Origin: Streptomyces sp. DG1A-41
Lineage (GTDB): Bacteria; Actinomycetota; Actinomycetes; Streptomycetales; Streptomycetaceae
Length of the DNA: 64,000 nt
Assembly (NCBI RefSeq): GCF_037055355.1
Contig: NZ_CP146350.1
Coordinates: forward strand, 1,511,001-1,575,000
Reading direction: 5' to 3'
Below the pieces are notes generated by a model, which was not told where the DNA came from, searched no databases, and was given only the letters and a program-made list of their open reading frames with translations. Position 1 is the first letter of the stretch. Every line of letters begins with the position of its first letter. This document shows positions 32,869-42,227 of this stretch, in pieces. A program made the position numbers and the translations under genes.

Positions 32869-34110
32869 TTACTCGCGGGGCGCGACGGCCGTCGGGCCGA
32901 CCTTCACGACCTCGCCGATGACGATCACCGCCGGGGGCTTCACGGCCTCGGTCCGTACGGTCTCCCCGACCGTCGCCAGGGTCGCGTCGACGCGGCGCTG
33001 GCCGGCCGTCGTGCCTTCCTGGATCAGGGCGACGGGCGTGTCAGGGGCCTTGCCGTGGGCCACCAGCGTCTCGGCGATCTTGCCGATCTTGTCGACGCCC
33101 ATGAGGATCACGAGCGTGCCGGTCAGCTTGGCGAGCGACGGCCAGTCGACCAGGGAGCGCTCGTCGTCGGGGGCCACGTGCCCGCTGACCACGGTGAACT
33201 CGTGGGCGACCCCGCGGTGGGTGACCGGGATGCCGGCCGCGCCCGGCACCGAGATGGAGCTGGAGATGCCGGGGACGACCGTGCAGGAGATGCCCGCCTC
33301 GGCGAGCGCCTGGAGCTCCTCCATGCCCCGGCCGAAGACGTACGGGTCGCCGCCCTTCAGCCGTACGACCGACTTGCCCTGCTTGGCGTGCTCGATGAGC
33401 GCGTTGTTGATGGCTTCCTGGGCCATGAAGCGGCCGTAGGGGATCTTCGCCGCGTCGATCACCTCGACGTGCGGCGGGAGTTCGGCGAGCAGGTCGCGCG
33501 GGCCGAGGCGGTCCGCGATGACCACGTCGGCCTCGGCGAGCAGGCGGCGGCCGCGCACGGTGATCAGGTCCGGGTCGCCGGGACCACCGCCGACCAGGGC
33601 GACTCCGGGCGTACGGGTGCGGTGGTGCGGGGCGACGAGCGTGCCGTCGCGCAGGCCCTCGACGACCGCGTCGCGGATGGCGGCGGTGTGGCGGGGGTCG
33701 CGGCCGCGGGCGTCCGTGGTCAGTACGGCGACCGTGACGCCCTCGCTGTGGCCGGTGGCCGGGGTCCAGGCCGTCGCCTCGTCGGCGTCGTCGGAGCGGA
33801 CGCACCACACGCGGTGGCGTTCCGCCTCGGCGGAGGCCCTTGTGTTCGCTTCCGTGTCGCCGGTGGCGATGAGGGCGTACCAGGCGTTCGCGAGGTCGCC
33901 TTCCTCGTAGGAGCGCTGGTGCCAGGTGATCTCACCGGCGTCCGCCATGGCTTCGACGGAGGGGGTGACCTCGGGAGACACGAGGACGATGTCCGCGCCC
34001 GCCGCGATGAGGGCCGGGAGGCGGCGCTGGGCGACCTGGCCGCCGCCGAGGACGACCACGCGGCGGCCGGTGAGGCGGAGGCCTACGGGGTAGGCGGGGT
34101 GTTCGGCCAT
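32869..34110 (-). CDS. cysG: Siroheme synthase / uroporphyrinogen-III C-methyltransferase
   Basis: The 413-residue protein fuses two functions. Residues 1-150 are a precorrin-2 dehydrogenase/ferrochelatase-like domain with the NAD site VVVLGGGQVAQRRLPAL. Residues 165-400 are a SAM-dependent methyltransferase with VALVGGGPGDPDLITVRG, VVRLKGGDPYVFGRG and GISSSISVPGAAGIPVTHRG. It makes precorrin-2 and siroheme from uroporphyrinogen III, feeding both sulphite/nitrite reductases and cobalamin. Next to cobT and cobL on the same strand. Confidence 0.95.
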   Translation of the reverse strand: MAEHPAYPVGLRLTGRRVVVLGGGQVAQRRLPALIAAGADIVLVSPEVTPSVEAMADAGEITWHQRSYEEGDLANAWYALIATGDTEANTRASAEAERHRVWCVRSDDADEATAWTPATGHSEGVTVAVLTTDARGRDPRHTAAIRDAVVEGLRDGTLVAPHHRTRTPGVALVGGGPGDPDLITVRGRRLLAEADVVIADRLGPRDLLAELPPHVEVIDAAKIPYGRFMAQEAINNALIEHAKQGKSVVRLKGGDPYVFGRGMEELQALAEAGISCTVVPGISSSISVPGAAGIPVTHRGVAHEFTVVSGHVAPDDERSLVDWPSLAKLTGTLVILMGVDKIGKIAETLVAHGKAPDTPVALIQEGTTAGQRRVDATLATVGETVRTEAVKPPAVIVIGEVVKVGPTAVAPRE

Positions 34111-34235
34111 GAGGGTACGGCTCCTGTTGCGGCGGGGTTCGGATGCCCTGACGTGCGGATTTTAAGGTGCGAGTCGGCTTGGGGGCACAGGTGTCCGGTG
34201 GCTGGGCGTCATGGGCCGGCGCGGGTGGTGGGCGG

Positions 34236-34310
34236 TTGGGCCCACCCGTTCCGCCCTGGGGGTCCCCCCCAGGCCCTTGAGGCACTGGGGGAGGAACGAC
34301 TGCCCACGAC
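34236..34310. repeat. Diverged family B repeat with hairpin between cobT and cysG
   Basis: The stretch has GGGCCCACCCGTTCCGCCC and GAACGACTGCCCAC, matching the two ends of family B, separated by CCTGGGGG and its complement CCCCCAGG around a 3-base loop (34255-34273). The hairpin may serve as the cobT terminator. The gap between the two genes (34111-34359) shows no gene. Confidence 0.45.
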
Positions 34311-34359
34311 AACCGCGGCACGTCGCGAACGAGCCCGGCGCTGACCCGCCGCCCGGCAC

Positions 34360-37300
34360 CTACTTCTCAGTCACTCCCGCCGAATCGAACGTCGCCACCT
34401 CGTGCATCGCTCTCGCCGTGCTCTGGACCAGGGGGAGCGCCAGGAGGGCGCCTGTCCCCTCGCCCAGGCGGAGGTCGAGGTCGACCAGGGGGCGCAGGCC
34501 GAGCTTGTTCAGGGCGGCCACGTGGCCGGGCTCGGCGCTGCGGTGGCCGGCGATGCAGGCCGCCAGGACCTCCGGGGCGATGGCGCGGGCCACCAGGGCG
34601 GCGGCACCGGCGCTGACGCCGTCCAGGATGACCGGCGTACGCAGGGAGGCGCCGCCGAGGAGGAGGCCGACGATGGCGGCGTGTTCGAAGCCGCCGATCG
34701 CGGCCAGCACGCCGACCGGGTCGGCCGGGTCCGGCTGGTGGAGTTCGAGGGCGCGGCGGACGACCTCGGTCTTGCGAGCGAGGGTCTCGTCGTTGATGCC
34801 GGTGCCCCGGCCCGTGACCTCGGCCGGGTCCGCTCCCGTGAAGACGGAGATCAGGGCGGCGGAGGCAGTCGTGTTCGCGATGCCCATCTCGCCGGTGAGG
34901 AGTGCCTTGTTGCCGGCCGCGACCAGGTCGCGGGCGGTCTCGATGCCGACCTCGATGGCCTGCTTGGCCTCCTCGCGGGTCATCGCCGGGCCGGTGGTCA
35001 TGTCGGACGTGCCCGCCCGGACCTTGCGGGGAAGCAGACCCGGGGTGGCCGGGAGGTCGGCGGCGACGCCCACGTCGACGATGCAGACCTCGGCGCCCAC
35101 CTGGGTGGCGAAGGCGTTGCAGACGGCGCCGCCGCCGAGGAAGTTGGCCACCATCTGGGCCGTGACCTCCTGCGGCCAGGGGGTGACCCCCTGCGCGTGC
35201 ACGCCGTGGTCGCCGGCGAAGATCGCGACGGCGGCGGGCTCCGGGATGGGCGGCGGGCACTGCCGGGACAGGCCGGACAGCTGCGCGGAGATGATCTCCA
35301 GCATGCCCAGCGCACCGGCCGGCTTGGTCATACGCTTCTGGCGCTCCCACGCCTCGCCGAGCGCCTTGGCGTCGAGCGGGCGGATCTGCGCGACGGTCTC
35401 GGCGAGCAGGTCGTGCGGTTCCTCTCCGGGCAGGGCGCGGCGGCCGTACGTCTCCTCGTGCACGACCCAGGACAGCGGGCGGCGCTTGGACCAGCCCGCC
35501 TGGAGCAGTTCGGGCTCGTCCGGGAACTCGTCGACGTAACCGACGCACAGGTAGGCGATGACCTCGAGGTGCTCGGGCAGACCGAGGGCGCGGACCATCT
35601 CGCGCTCGTCGAAGAAGCTGACCCAGCCGACGCCGAGGCCTTCGGCGCGGGCGGCGAGCCAGAGGTTCTCCACGGCCAGGGCGGCCGAGTACGGCGCCAT
35701 CTGGGGCTGGGTGTGACGGCCGAGGGTGTGGCGGCCGCCGCGGGTGGGGTCGGCGGTGACGACGATGTTCACCGGCGTGTCGAGGATGGCCTCGATCTTC
35801 AGTTCCTTGAACTGCTTCGCCCGGCCCTTGGGGAGGGACTTCGCGTACGCGTCGCGCTGGCGCATGGCCAGTTCGTGCATCGCGCGCCGGGTGTCGGCGG
35901 AGCGGATGACGACGAAGTCCCAGGGCTGCGAGTGACCGACGGAGGGCGCGTGGTGGGCGGCCTCCAGGACGCGGAGCAGCACCTCGTGCGGGATGGGGTC
36001 GCTGCGGAACCCGTTGCGGATGTCGCGGCGTTCGCGCATGACCTTCAGCACGGCCTCGCGCTCGGCGGGGGCGTAGCCGGGGGCGGCGGGGCCGGTGGAC
36101 TGTCGTGCTTCTGCCACTGCGGCCGCGCTCTCTGCTTCGTGGCGTTGCTGGTCCGCCAGGTCTTCCTGTTCGGCGGCCCGGGTGTCCAGGTCGTCGGCGT
36201 TCTGTGCGAGTTCGGCTTCGCCTTCGCGGGGTGCGGGGACGATGACCATGGGTTCCGCCTCGGGCTGGGCCGGCTGGGGGACGGCGGCCTGGGACTGCTG
36301 CGGGCCCTGGACATGCTGTCCGGCCTGCTCGTCCGGGGCCGGGCCGGGGAGTACGACGGTGACGTCCTCGGCGGGTGCCGGGGTGGTTTCCGGGGGCTGC
36401 GGGGTTTGGGGGGCTTCCGGTGCCGCGGGGGTGGGGGTGGCCTCAGCCGGCTCGGGCGTGGCGGCTGCCGGCTCGGGTGCCGGTGGCGCCGCCTCGGCGG
36501 TGGCGTCGGGCGCGGCTGCTTCGGGGGCCTGGGCCGCTCCCGCCGCCTCGGCCGTCGCGTCGGGGGCCGCCTGGGCAGGGGCAGGAGGAGCAGAGGCGGT
36601 GGCCTCGGCTCCGGAGTCGGGTGTGGCCGTCTCGGTGGGCTGAGGAGGCGCCGTTGCGGCAGGGGGCGGAGTCGGTGCGGTGGTCTCCGGAGCGTCGGCG
36701 GGCGCGCCGGGGGCGGGTGCGTCGGCGGGCGCGGGTGCGTCAGCAGACGCAGGTGCGTCAGCAGCCACGGGAGCCTCGGCAGCCGGGGCGCCGGCTTCCG
36801 GGGCGACCGTCTCGGAGGCCGGGGCCGGCGCTCCGGACGTGGGTGCCTCGGCAGGTGCGGGAGCCTCGGCAACCGGGGCGACCGTCTCGGAGGCCGAGGC
36901 GGGCGCTCCGGAGGTGGGTGCGTCGGCAGGCGCAGGGGCGTCGGCAAGCGCAGGGGCGTCGGCAAGCGCAGGGGCGTCGGCAAGCGCAGGGGCGTCGGCA
37001 AGCGCGGGAGCCTCGGCAAGCGCGGGAGCCTCGGCAACCGGGGCGACCGTCTCGGAGGCCGGGGCGGGCGTGGCAGCGGCGGGCGCTTCGGGGGCGGCAG
37101 CCGCGGTCTGCGGTGCCGTCATCTGGGGTTCCTGCGCTGTCGCCTCGGCGTCAGTTGCCTCAGGGGCCTGGGCGATCGGCTCGGGAGCGTGCGCTGGCGC
37201 GGCGGTCTCGTCGCCCATGGCCTCCGGCTCCTGCGCGACGGCCTCGGTCGCGGGCGCGGCCGGTGCGCCAGCCTCGGGGACAACCTCCGCTGCCGGCGCC

Positions 37301-38793
37301 TGTGCGGCAGCGTCGGGGGCCACCGCGTCCGCCACTTGGGCATCGGCGGGTTCCGCTACGTCCGCCTCAGGCGGAGCGGTGACAGCCTGCTCGGGCGCGG
37401 TGGCGGCAGCCTCCGGCAACGGGGCCGCCTCGGGCACCGGCGTGGCCTCCGGGACAGGAGCGGGTGCCACGTCCTGCTGTGCAGCAGCCACGGCGGCCTG
37501 CTCACCGCCGTCGGCGGATTCGCCCGCGGCACCCGGCCCGGGCACCTCGGGAGAACCATCGGCACGTGCCGGGTCACCGTCCTGACCAGACCCGTCCGCG
37601 ACAGGCCCCGGCGCCTCCCCCGGAACCGGCTCCGAAGCGAACACGGCCCCGGCCTCGGCGGCTGCCACCTGGCCGGTGGCCGGTGCGACGCCCGCGCCGG
37701 CGGGGTCACTCTCAGCTCCCACGCCCTGCGCGGAAGCGCCCTGCCCCGGCTCGGCGGTTGCCTCCTGGTCAGGGGCGGGGCCGACGCCCACGCCGGCCGG
37801 GCCGCCCTCGACCCCCACGTCCTGCGCGGGCTCGGCGGCAGTCACCTGCTCCCCGGCAGGGTCGACGTCCATCCCAGCAGGGGCACCGGAAACCGCCGCG
37901 CCCTGCACGGACTCGGCCGCTGCCACCGGCTCGCCATCCGGGCCGACGCCCACACCAGCCGGCTCACCGGCAACCCCGGGCTCGGCGACGGCCACCTGCT
38001 CGCCGACGCCCACTCCAGCGGGGTCACCGGCAACCCCCGCGCCCTGCTCGGGCACAACCTGCTCCGGCTCGCCGGCAGCCCCCTGGTCACCGGCGGGCTC
38101 GCCCGGCGCCGCCGCGCCCTGCGCGGGCTGCTCGGCGTAGGCGGCCTGCTCGGACCCGGCCGGGGCCATCGGTGCCGCATGGCCCGGCTGCGGGGCGACG
38201 CGGGTCGCGACGGCCTGGGCCGTGCCCGCCTGCTCTGCTGACGGAACAACCGTTTCCGCAGGCGCCGCCCCGGCACTCACCTGGGTCTGGGGCTGGACCT
38301 GCGCGCCCCAGGGCGCGGCCGCCGGCGCGGGCGCCTCCGGGGCGCGCGGGACGTCGAGGTACTCGGGCCCGGGCGCCGACGCCGCGGGCTGTCGTGCCGG
38401 CGCTTCCGCGGGACCGCGGTCGGCGAGCGAGCGGACCGGGCTGGCGGAGCTGTCGGGAAGGGGCGGGCCGAGGTGCAGCGGACGGCGCGGGGTGATGGGC
38501 GGGATCGGCGGCGGGTCGGGCAGGCGGACGCCGCCGAGGTCGACCGAGCCGCTGTCACGGCCGGAGAGCTCGTGCGGGCCCGGCTGGTGCACGGCCTCGA
38601 CGACCGGCTCCGGCGCGGGCGGGGCGACCTCGTTGCCCCAGGCGCCGTGGGAGCCCGGCAACAGCAGGTCTTCGTCCTCGGCGGTGTTCTCGGAGAGGTA
38701 GGCGTACGCACCGTGCGCGGGGGCGCCCGGCTGTTCCACCATGCCTGCGTTCTCCGGCAGTCCCTCGCCCGGGACCTGGCCGGTGTCGGTCAT
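34360..38793 (-). CDS. cobT: BluB-CobT fusion with about 900-residue disordered N-terminus
   Basis: The 1477-residue protein has three parts. Residues 1 to about 900 are Ala/Pro/Glu-rich, with hexapeptide repeats such as ADAPAL, and are surely disordered. Residues about 905-1115 are a BluB-type flavin-dependent 5,6-dimethylbenzimidazole synthase (RERRDIRNGF, APSVGHSQPWDFVV, GVGWVSF). Residues about 1120-1477 are nicotinate-nucleotide:dimethylbenzimidazole phosphoribosyltransferase CobT, with GDHGVHAQGVTPWPQEVT, TGEMGIANTTAS and the catalytic glutamate in LRLGEGTGA. The lower-ligand base is thus made and activated by one polypeptide. The ATG at 38793 begins MTDTGQVPGEG. No cobalamin riboswitch was found upstream. 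Confidence 0.93.
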   Translation of the reverse strand: MTDTGQVPGEGLPENAGMVEQPGAPAHGAYAYLSENTAEDEDLLLPGSHGAWGNEVAPPAPEPVVEAVHQPGPHELSGRDSGSVDLGGVRLPDPPPIPPITPRRPLHLGPPLPDSSASPVRSLADRGPAEAPARQPAASAPGPEYLDVPRAPEAPAPAAAPWGAQVQPQTQVSAGAAPAETVVPSAEQAGTAQAVATRVAPQPGHAAPMAPAGSEQAAYAEQPAQGAAAPGEPAGDQGAAGEPEQVVPEQGAGVAGDPAGVGVGEQVAVAEPGVAGEPAGVGVGPDGEPVAAAESVQGAAVSGAPAGMDVDPAGEQVTAAEPAQDVGVEGGPAGVGVGPAPDQEATAEPGQGASAQGVGAESDPAGAGVAPATGQVAAAEAGAVFASEPVPGEAPGPVADGSGQDGDPARADGSPEVPGPGAAGESADGGEQAAVAAAQQDVAPAPVPEATPVPEAAPLPEAAATAPEQAVTAPPEADVAEPADAQVADAVAPDAAAQAPAAEVVPEAGAPAAPATEAVAQEPEAMGDETAAPAHAPEPIAQAPEATDAEATAQEPQMTAPQTAAAAPEAPAAATPAPASETVAPVAEAPALAEAPALADAPALADAPALADAPALADAPAPADAPTSGAPASASETVAPVAEAPAPAEAPTSGAPAPASETVAPEAGAPAAEAPVAADAPASADAPAPADAPAPGAPADAPETTAPTPPPAATAPPQPTETATPDSGAEATASAPPAPAQAAPDATAEAAGAAQAPEAAAPDATAEAAPPAPEPAAATPEPAEATPTPAAPEAPQTPQPPETTPAPAEDVTVVLPGPAPDEQAGQHVQGPQQSQAAVPQPAQPEAEPMVIVPAPREGEAELAQNADDLDTRAAEQEDLADQQRHEAESAAAVAEARQSTGPAAPGYAPAEREAVLKVMRERRDIRNGFRSDPIPHEVLLRVLEAAHHAPSVGHSQPWDFVVIRSADTRRAMHELAMRQRDAYAKSLPKGRAKQFKELKIEAILDTPVNIVVTADPTRGGRHTLGRHTQPQMAPYSAALAVENLWLAARAEGLGVGWVSFFDEREMVRALGLPEHLEVIAYLCVGYVDEFPDEPELLQAGWSKRRPLSWVVHEETYGRRALPGEEPHDLLAETVAQIRPLDAKALGEAWERQKRMTKPAGALGMLEIISAQLSGLSRQCPPPIPEPAAVAIFAGDHGVHAQGVTPWPQEVTAQMVANFLGGGAVCNAFATQVGAEVCIVDVGVAADLPATPGLLPRKVRAGTSDMTTGPAMTREEAKQAIEVGIETARDLVAAGNKALLTGEMGIANTTASAALISVFTGADPAEVTGRGTGINDETLARKTEVVRRALELHQPDPADPVGVLAAIGGFEHAAIVGLLLGGASLRTPVILDGVSAGAAALVARAIAPEVLAACIAGHRSAEPGHVAALNKLGLRPLVDLDLRLGEGTGALLALPLVQSTARAMHEVATFDSAGVTEK
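36926..37033. repeat. 18-base tandem repeat, 6 units, inside cobT
   Basis: Six in-frame copies of an 18-base unit (GCAAGCGCAGGGGCGTCG on the plus strand, last two copies diverged) run without gaps. On the coding strand they give a repeated Ala/Leu/Asp/Pro hexapeptide. Such arrays change copy number by slippage, so the disordered arm length probably varies between strains. Confidence 0.85.
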
Positions 38794-39159
38794 GCGTACC
38801 CCTCGCCCATCGGTTAGTGCTCCTACGACCAGCTCATCCGGAACGGCGCACCGACCGCCCCGCAGTGAAGAACGAGCGTGCGTCCCCAGCGGCACGAACG
38901 GCCCGCCCGTAAAAGGCGACAAAGCCACTCACTGGCATTGTTGCGGCCGAACCACCGTCACGGCACGTTGATCCGCGACGGTTCCGCTGTGGACTGCGCC
39001 ACGTTGCGCGTCCTCCGGTACTGCCGTACCACACTCACCCCAAAACGGGCGGCTTTCCGGACATTGACCGACGATCTGCCGGACGTCCGCGTGCGGTGCA
39101 GCGATCGGCCAGCCTACCGCGCGCAGTACGACAACCCGATCACGGGGACGGCGGCGGAA
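38794..39159. other. Intergenic region upstream of cobT
   Basis: These 366 bases separate cobL (stop at 39160) from cobT on the same strand. I looked for the B12-box and other conserved parts of a cobalamin riboswitch and found none. A partial family B-like sequence (CCCCAGCGGCACGA) is at 38889-38902. No gene is seen; the cobT promoter must be here but I cannot place it. Confidence 0.5.
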
Positions 39160-40380
39160 TCAGGCGCCGCGCCGGGGCAGCACGCCGCTGAGCAGGAACG
39201 CGACGCTCCGTTCCTTCTCCGTCCAGGCCCGTGTGTCGAGTTCGACGGACTGGAGCAGGGCGCACTCGACGCCGTATCCGTGCTCCGTCAGGTCCCGGCC
39301 GATGAGTTCGGCGGCGTCCCGGGTGGCGGCGTGCGTGACGATGCGCTGCGCTCGGCGGTCGACGACGGCCGAGACGACGGCCGCTCCCCCGCCGCCGACG
39401 CGGACGACGTCGGGTTCGGGGAGGTTCTCCAGGACGTGCGGGGCGGTGCCGTGCACGATCTGGAGCTGGACGCCGAGCCGGCGGGCGGCCGCGTCGGTGC
39501 GGGCGCAGGCGGCCCGGTCGCTGTCGACGGCGATGACGGCGGCGCCGGCGCGCGCGGCCTCGATGGCGAAGGCGCCGCTGCCGCAGCCGATGTCCCACAC
39601 GAGGTCGCCGATACGCGGTCCGAGGCGGGCGAGTTGGGAGGCGCGCAGCAGCTGGGTCTCGCCCTCGCCGAGGTCGCCGCCGTACGCCTCGGCGGGCAGG
39701 GACCAGCCGCGTGGCCCGACGGACGGGTCGCGGCCGGCGATCCAGCCGCCGGTCTCCCCCACGGTGCCGGGCCCGGTCGGGCCGCCGAGGACGATGACGA
39801 CGTTGGGGTCGCGCCAGGTGTGGTCGGCGGCCTTGTCGGAGGTGACGACGCTGACCCGCTCGCGCTGGGTGCCGAGTTCCTCGCAGATGACGAAGGAGCG
39901 GTGGACTCCTTCGAGGAGCAGGCCGAGTTCGGCGGGGCCGGCGCCGGGTGAGGTGAGGACCGCCACCTTGGTGTGGGCGCGGCATACGTTCACCGCGCGG
40001 CGCAGGGTGCGGCGGTGTGCGACGACCACCTGTGCATCGTCCCAGGGCATGCCGGCGCGGGCGAAGGCGGCGGCGACCGAGGAGACGGCGGGGACGACTT
40101 CGACCTCGAGTCCGAACTCGGGGGCGCGCAGGGTGCGTACGACGCCGAAGAAGCCGGGGTCGCCATCGGCGAGCACGACGGCCGTGCCGCGGTGGCCGGC
40201 GATGCGGCGGGCGGCGAGGGCGACGCTGCCGAGGCGGATGCGCTCGGCGCCGGCGGGTACCTCGGGGAGCGACAGGTGGTGGGCGGCACCCGCCACGAGC
40301 GTGGCGGCACCCAGGGCGGCGCGTGCCGCGGCGGTCAGCGGCGAACCGTCCCAGCCGATCACCGTGACCCGGTCGGCCAT
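39160..40380 (-). CDS. cobL: Precorrin-6Y C5,15-methyltransferase (CbiE-CbiT fusion)
   Basis: The 406-residue protein fuses CbiE (residues 1-200; VTVIGWDGSPL, VVLADGDPGFFG, PWDDAQVVVAHRR) with CbiT (residues 215-400; SAM site VWDIGCGSGAFAIEAARAGA, then ERSVAFLLSGV). It methylates C5 and C15 of the corrin ring and decarboxylates the acetate at C12 in the cobalamin pathway. ATG at 40380. It is upstream of cobT and cysG on the same strand. Confidence 0.95.
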   Translation of the reverse strand: MADRVTVIGWDGSPLTAAARAALGAATLVAGAAHHLSLPEVPAGAERIRLGSVALAARRIAGHRGTAVVLADGDPGFFGVVRTLRAPEFGLEVEVVPAVSSVAAAFARAGMPWDDAQVVVAHRRTLRRAVNVCRAHTKVAVLTSPGAGPAELGLLLEGVHRSFVICEELGTQRERVSVVTSDKAADHTWRDPNVVIVLGGPTGPGTVGETGGWIAGRDPSVGPRGWSLPAEAYGGDLGEGETQLLRASQLARLGPRIGDLVWDIGCGSGAFAIEAARAGAAVIAVDSDRAACARTDAAARRLGVQLQIVHGTAPHVLENLPEPDVVRVGGGGAAVVSAVVDRRAQRIVTHAATRDAAELIGRDLTEHGYGVECALLQSVELDTRAWTEKERSVAFLLSGVLPRRGA

Positions 40381-40510
40381 CGTCGTCAGTCTCCAGGAGT
40401 TTTCGCAGGTCGTCTGTGTGTCGTGTGATGAGCGGCCCGCAGGCGGGCTCCGTGAGAGTACCCGGTGAAGCCGGCGGAGGGGGCGGCGGTGCCGTCCCGC
40501 GCGGTGCCCG

Positions 40511-40593
40511 TTCGGTCAGTTCAAGGCGCCGAACTCAGTTCACGTCACCGAACTCAGTTGTACGTCGCGGAAGTCAGTTCCACTCGCCGAAGG
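40511..40593. repeat. 20-base degenerate tandem repeat across a GNAT stop codon
   Basis: Units at 40526, 40546 and 40566 (consensus CGCCGAACTCAGTTCACGT), with partial units either side, overlap the last codons and TGA stop (40574-40576) of the GNAT gene. Each unit carries the same AACTGA on the coding strand. Confidence 0.75.
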
Positions 40594-41206
40594 ACGTGAA
40601 GCCGCCGGGAATCTGGTCGCCCACGCCTTCGAGGTCCTCGGGGAGCAGGCTCCAGACGATCAGGTCGGTGCGCACCTCGGTCCACTCACCGTCGTCCGTC
40701 CGTGCCCGGGCTATCCAGGCGCCGCGCAGCACTCCCTCGCTGATGCAGCCGATCTTCTGGGCCACCTGCTGGGAGGCGGTGTTGTCGGCCGGGGTGCGCA
40801 GTTCGAGGCGCTCGAACTTCTGGTCGTTGAAGAGCCACTGGGCGGTGATGAGCGCCGCCTCGGAGGCGTAGCCCTCGCCGCGGGCCCAGGGAGCGATGAC
40901 GTAGGAGATCTCGCTGGAGCGGACCCGCCAGTCGGTGTTCCGGAGGTGGACGATGCCGACGAGGCGCTGGGTGAGGAACTCGGTGACGGCGAAGACGATG
41001 CCGCGCCCCTCGGCCCGTTCGGCGGGGGCCTGTTCGGTGATCCAGGAGCGGGCGTGGGCCTCGGTGTAGGGCTGCGGGACGCTGGTCCAGGCGGTGACGA
41101 GCTCGTCGTTCATCATGTCGGCGAACGAGGGGATGTCCGGCTCCTCGAAGGGGCGCAGGACCAACCGCTCCGTGCTGATGGAGACGTTGGGAAAGGTGCT
41201 CGTCAT
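40574..41206 (-). CDS. RimJ/RimL-type GNAT acetyltransferase
   Basis: The 210-residue protein begins with the RimJ/RimL pattern ISTERLVLRPFEEPDIPSFADM and carries the acetyl-CoA region APWARGEGYASEAALITAQWLF followed by LELRTPADNTASQQVAQKIG. It probably acetylates an N-terminal amine or a small molecule. The ATG at 41206 is chosen because the strand beginning the fold starts a few residues later. The 3' end lies in a tandem repeat. Confidence 0.9.
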   Translation of the reverse strand: MTSTFPNVSISTERLVLRPFEEPDIPSFADMMNDELVTAWTSVPQPYTEAHARSWITEQAPAERAEGRGIVFAVTEFLTQRLVGIVHLRNTDWRVRSSEISYVIAPWARGEGYASEAALITAQWLFNDQKFERLELRTPADNTASQQVAQKIGCISEGVLRGAWIARARTDDGEWTEVRTDLIVWSLLPEDLEGVGDQIPGGFTSFGEWN

Positions 41207-41346
41207 GCGCCGCTCCGTTACCTTCGGTGAACCTTCAGGGCCTGCTGAACTGCCCAGCATGCAGCATGAAAGCACTGAACCGCACCACGGGGCCCTCCCC
41301 CACCCGGTGAGGGAGGACCCGTGCGGGGCGGGTGCCCGGCCCGGCC

Positions 41347-42165
41347 TCAGAAGGAGGCGAGCACGGAGCCGGCGTACTTGTCCTGGATGAACTTCTTCAC
41401 CTCGGGCGAGGTGAGGAGCTTGGCGAGCTTCTTCACGCGCGGGTCGTCCTCCTGGCCCTTCTTCACGGCGAGGAAGTTGCCGTACGGGTTGCTCTTCGGG
41501 GACTCCAGGACGAGGGCGTCCCTCGACGGCTTGAGGTCGGACTCGATGGCGTAGTTGCCGTTGACGACGGCGGCGTCCACGTCGTTGAGGGAGCGCGGCG
41601 TCTGGGCCGCCTCCAGCTCCTTGAACTTGAGGTTCTTGGGGTTCTTGGTGATGTCGGAGGGGGTCGCCTCGTTACCGACGCCCGCCTTGAGGGTGATGAG
41701 CCCGTTCGCGGCGAGGAGCTTGAGGGCGCGGGCCTCGTTGACGGTGTCGTTGGGGATGGCGACGGTCGCACCGCTCTTCAGGCCGCCGGCCTTCTTGACC
41801 TTGTGGGAGTAGAGGCCGAGCGGCTCCAGGTGGACCGTGACGACGGGCACGATGTCGGTGCCGTTCTTCTTGTTGAAGTCGTCGAGATACGGCTTGTTCT
41901 GGAAGTAGTTGGCGCCGACGGAGCCGTCCTGCGTCGCCGTGTTCGGCGTGACGTAGTCGGTGAACTCCTTGACCTGGAGGTCCAGGCCCTCCTTCTTCGC
42001 CAGGTTGTCCTTGACGTAGGTGAGGATCTCGGCGTGCGGGACCGGGCTGGCGGCGACGATCAGGGGTCCGTCGGAGCCGGAGTTGCCCGCGCCGCAAGCG
42101 CTGAGCCCGAGGGTGAGGGCTCCGGCGGCGAGGACGGCGGTGGTGATCTTGACGGTGTTACGCAC
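41347..42165 (-). CDS. metQ: Methionine ABC transporter substrate-binding lipoprotein
   Basis: The 272-residue NlpA/MetQ-family protein has a lipoprotein signal ending LGLSAC and the family core PVPHAEILTYVKDNLAKKEG, TPNTATQDGSVGANYFQN and VVNGNYAIESDL. It captures methionine outside the membrane and passes it to MetI. It is third in metN-metI-metQ, 62 bases after metI. Confidence 0.95.
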   Translation of the reverse strand: MRNTVKITTAVLAAGALTLGLSACGAGNSGSDGPLIVAASPVPHAEILTYVKDNLAKKEGLDLQVKEFTDYVTPNTATQDGSVGANYFQNKPYLDDFNKKNGTDIVPVVTVHLEPLGLYSHKVKKAGGLKSGATVAIPNDTVNEARALKLLAANGLITLKAGVGNEATPSDITKNPKNLKFKELEAAQTPRSLNDVDAAVVNGNYAIESDLKPSRDALVLESPKSNPYGNFLAVKKGQEDDPRVKKLAKLLTSPEVKKFIQDKYAGSVLASF

Positions 42166-42227
42166 GAAAAGTGCCTTTCCTTATGGCCTTGCGGGTGGTG
42201 CTACCCCGTTGCGGGTGGACGGGGAGT

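Noticed and set aside
38794..39159. Cobalamin riboswitch upstream of cobT
   Set aside because: I looked for the B12 box and conserved core on the minus strand and found no match; a GCCAGTG-like string alone is not enough.
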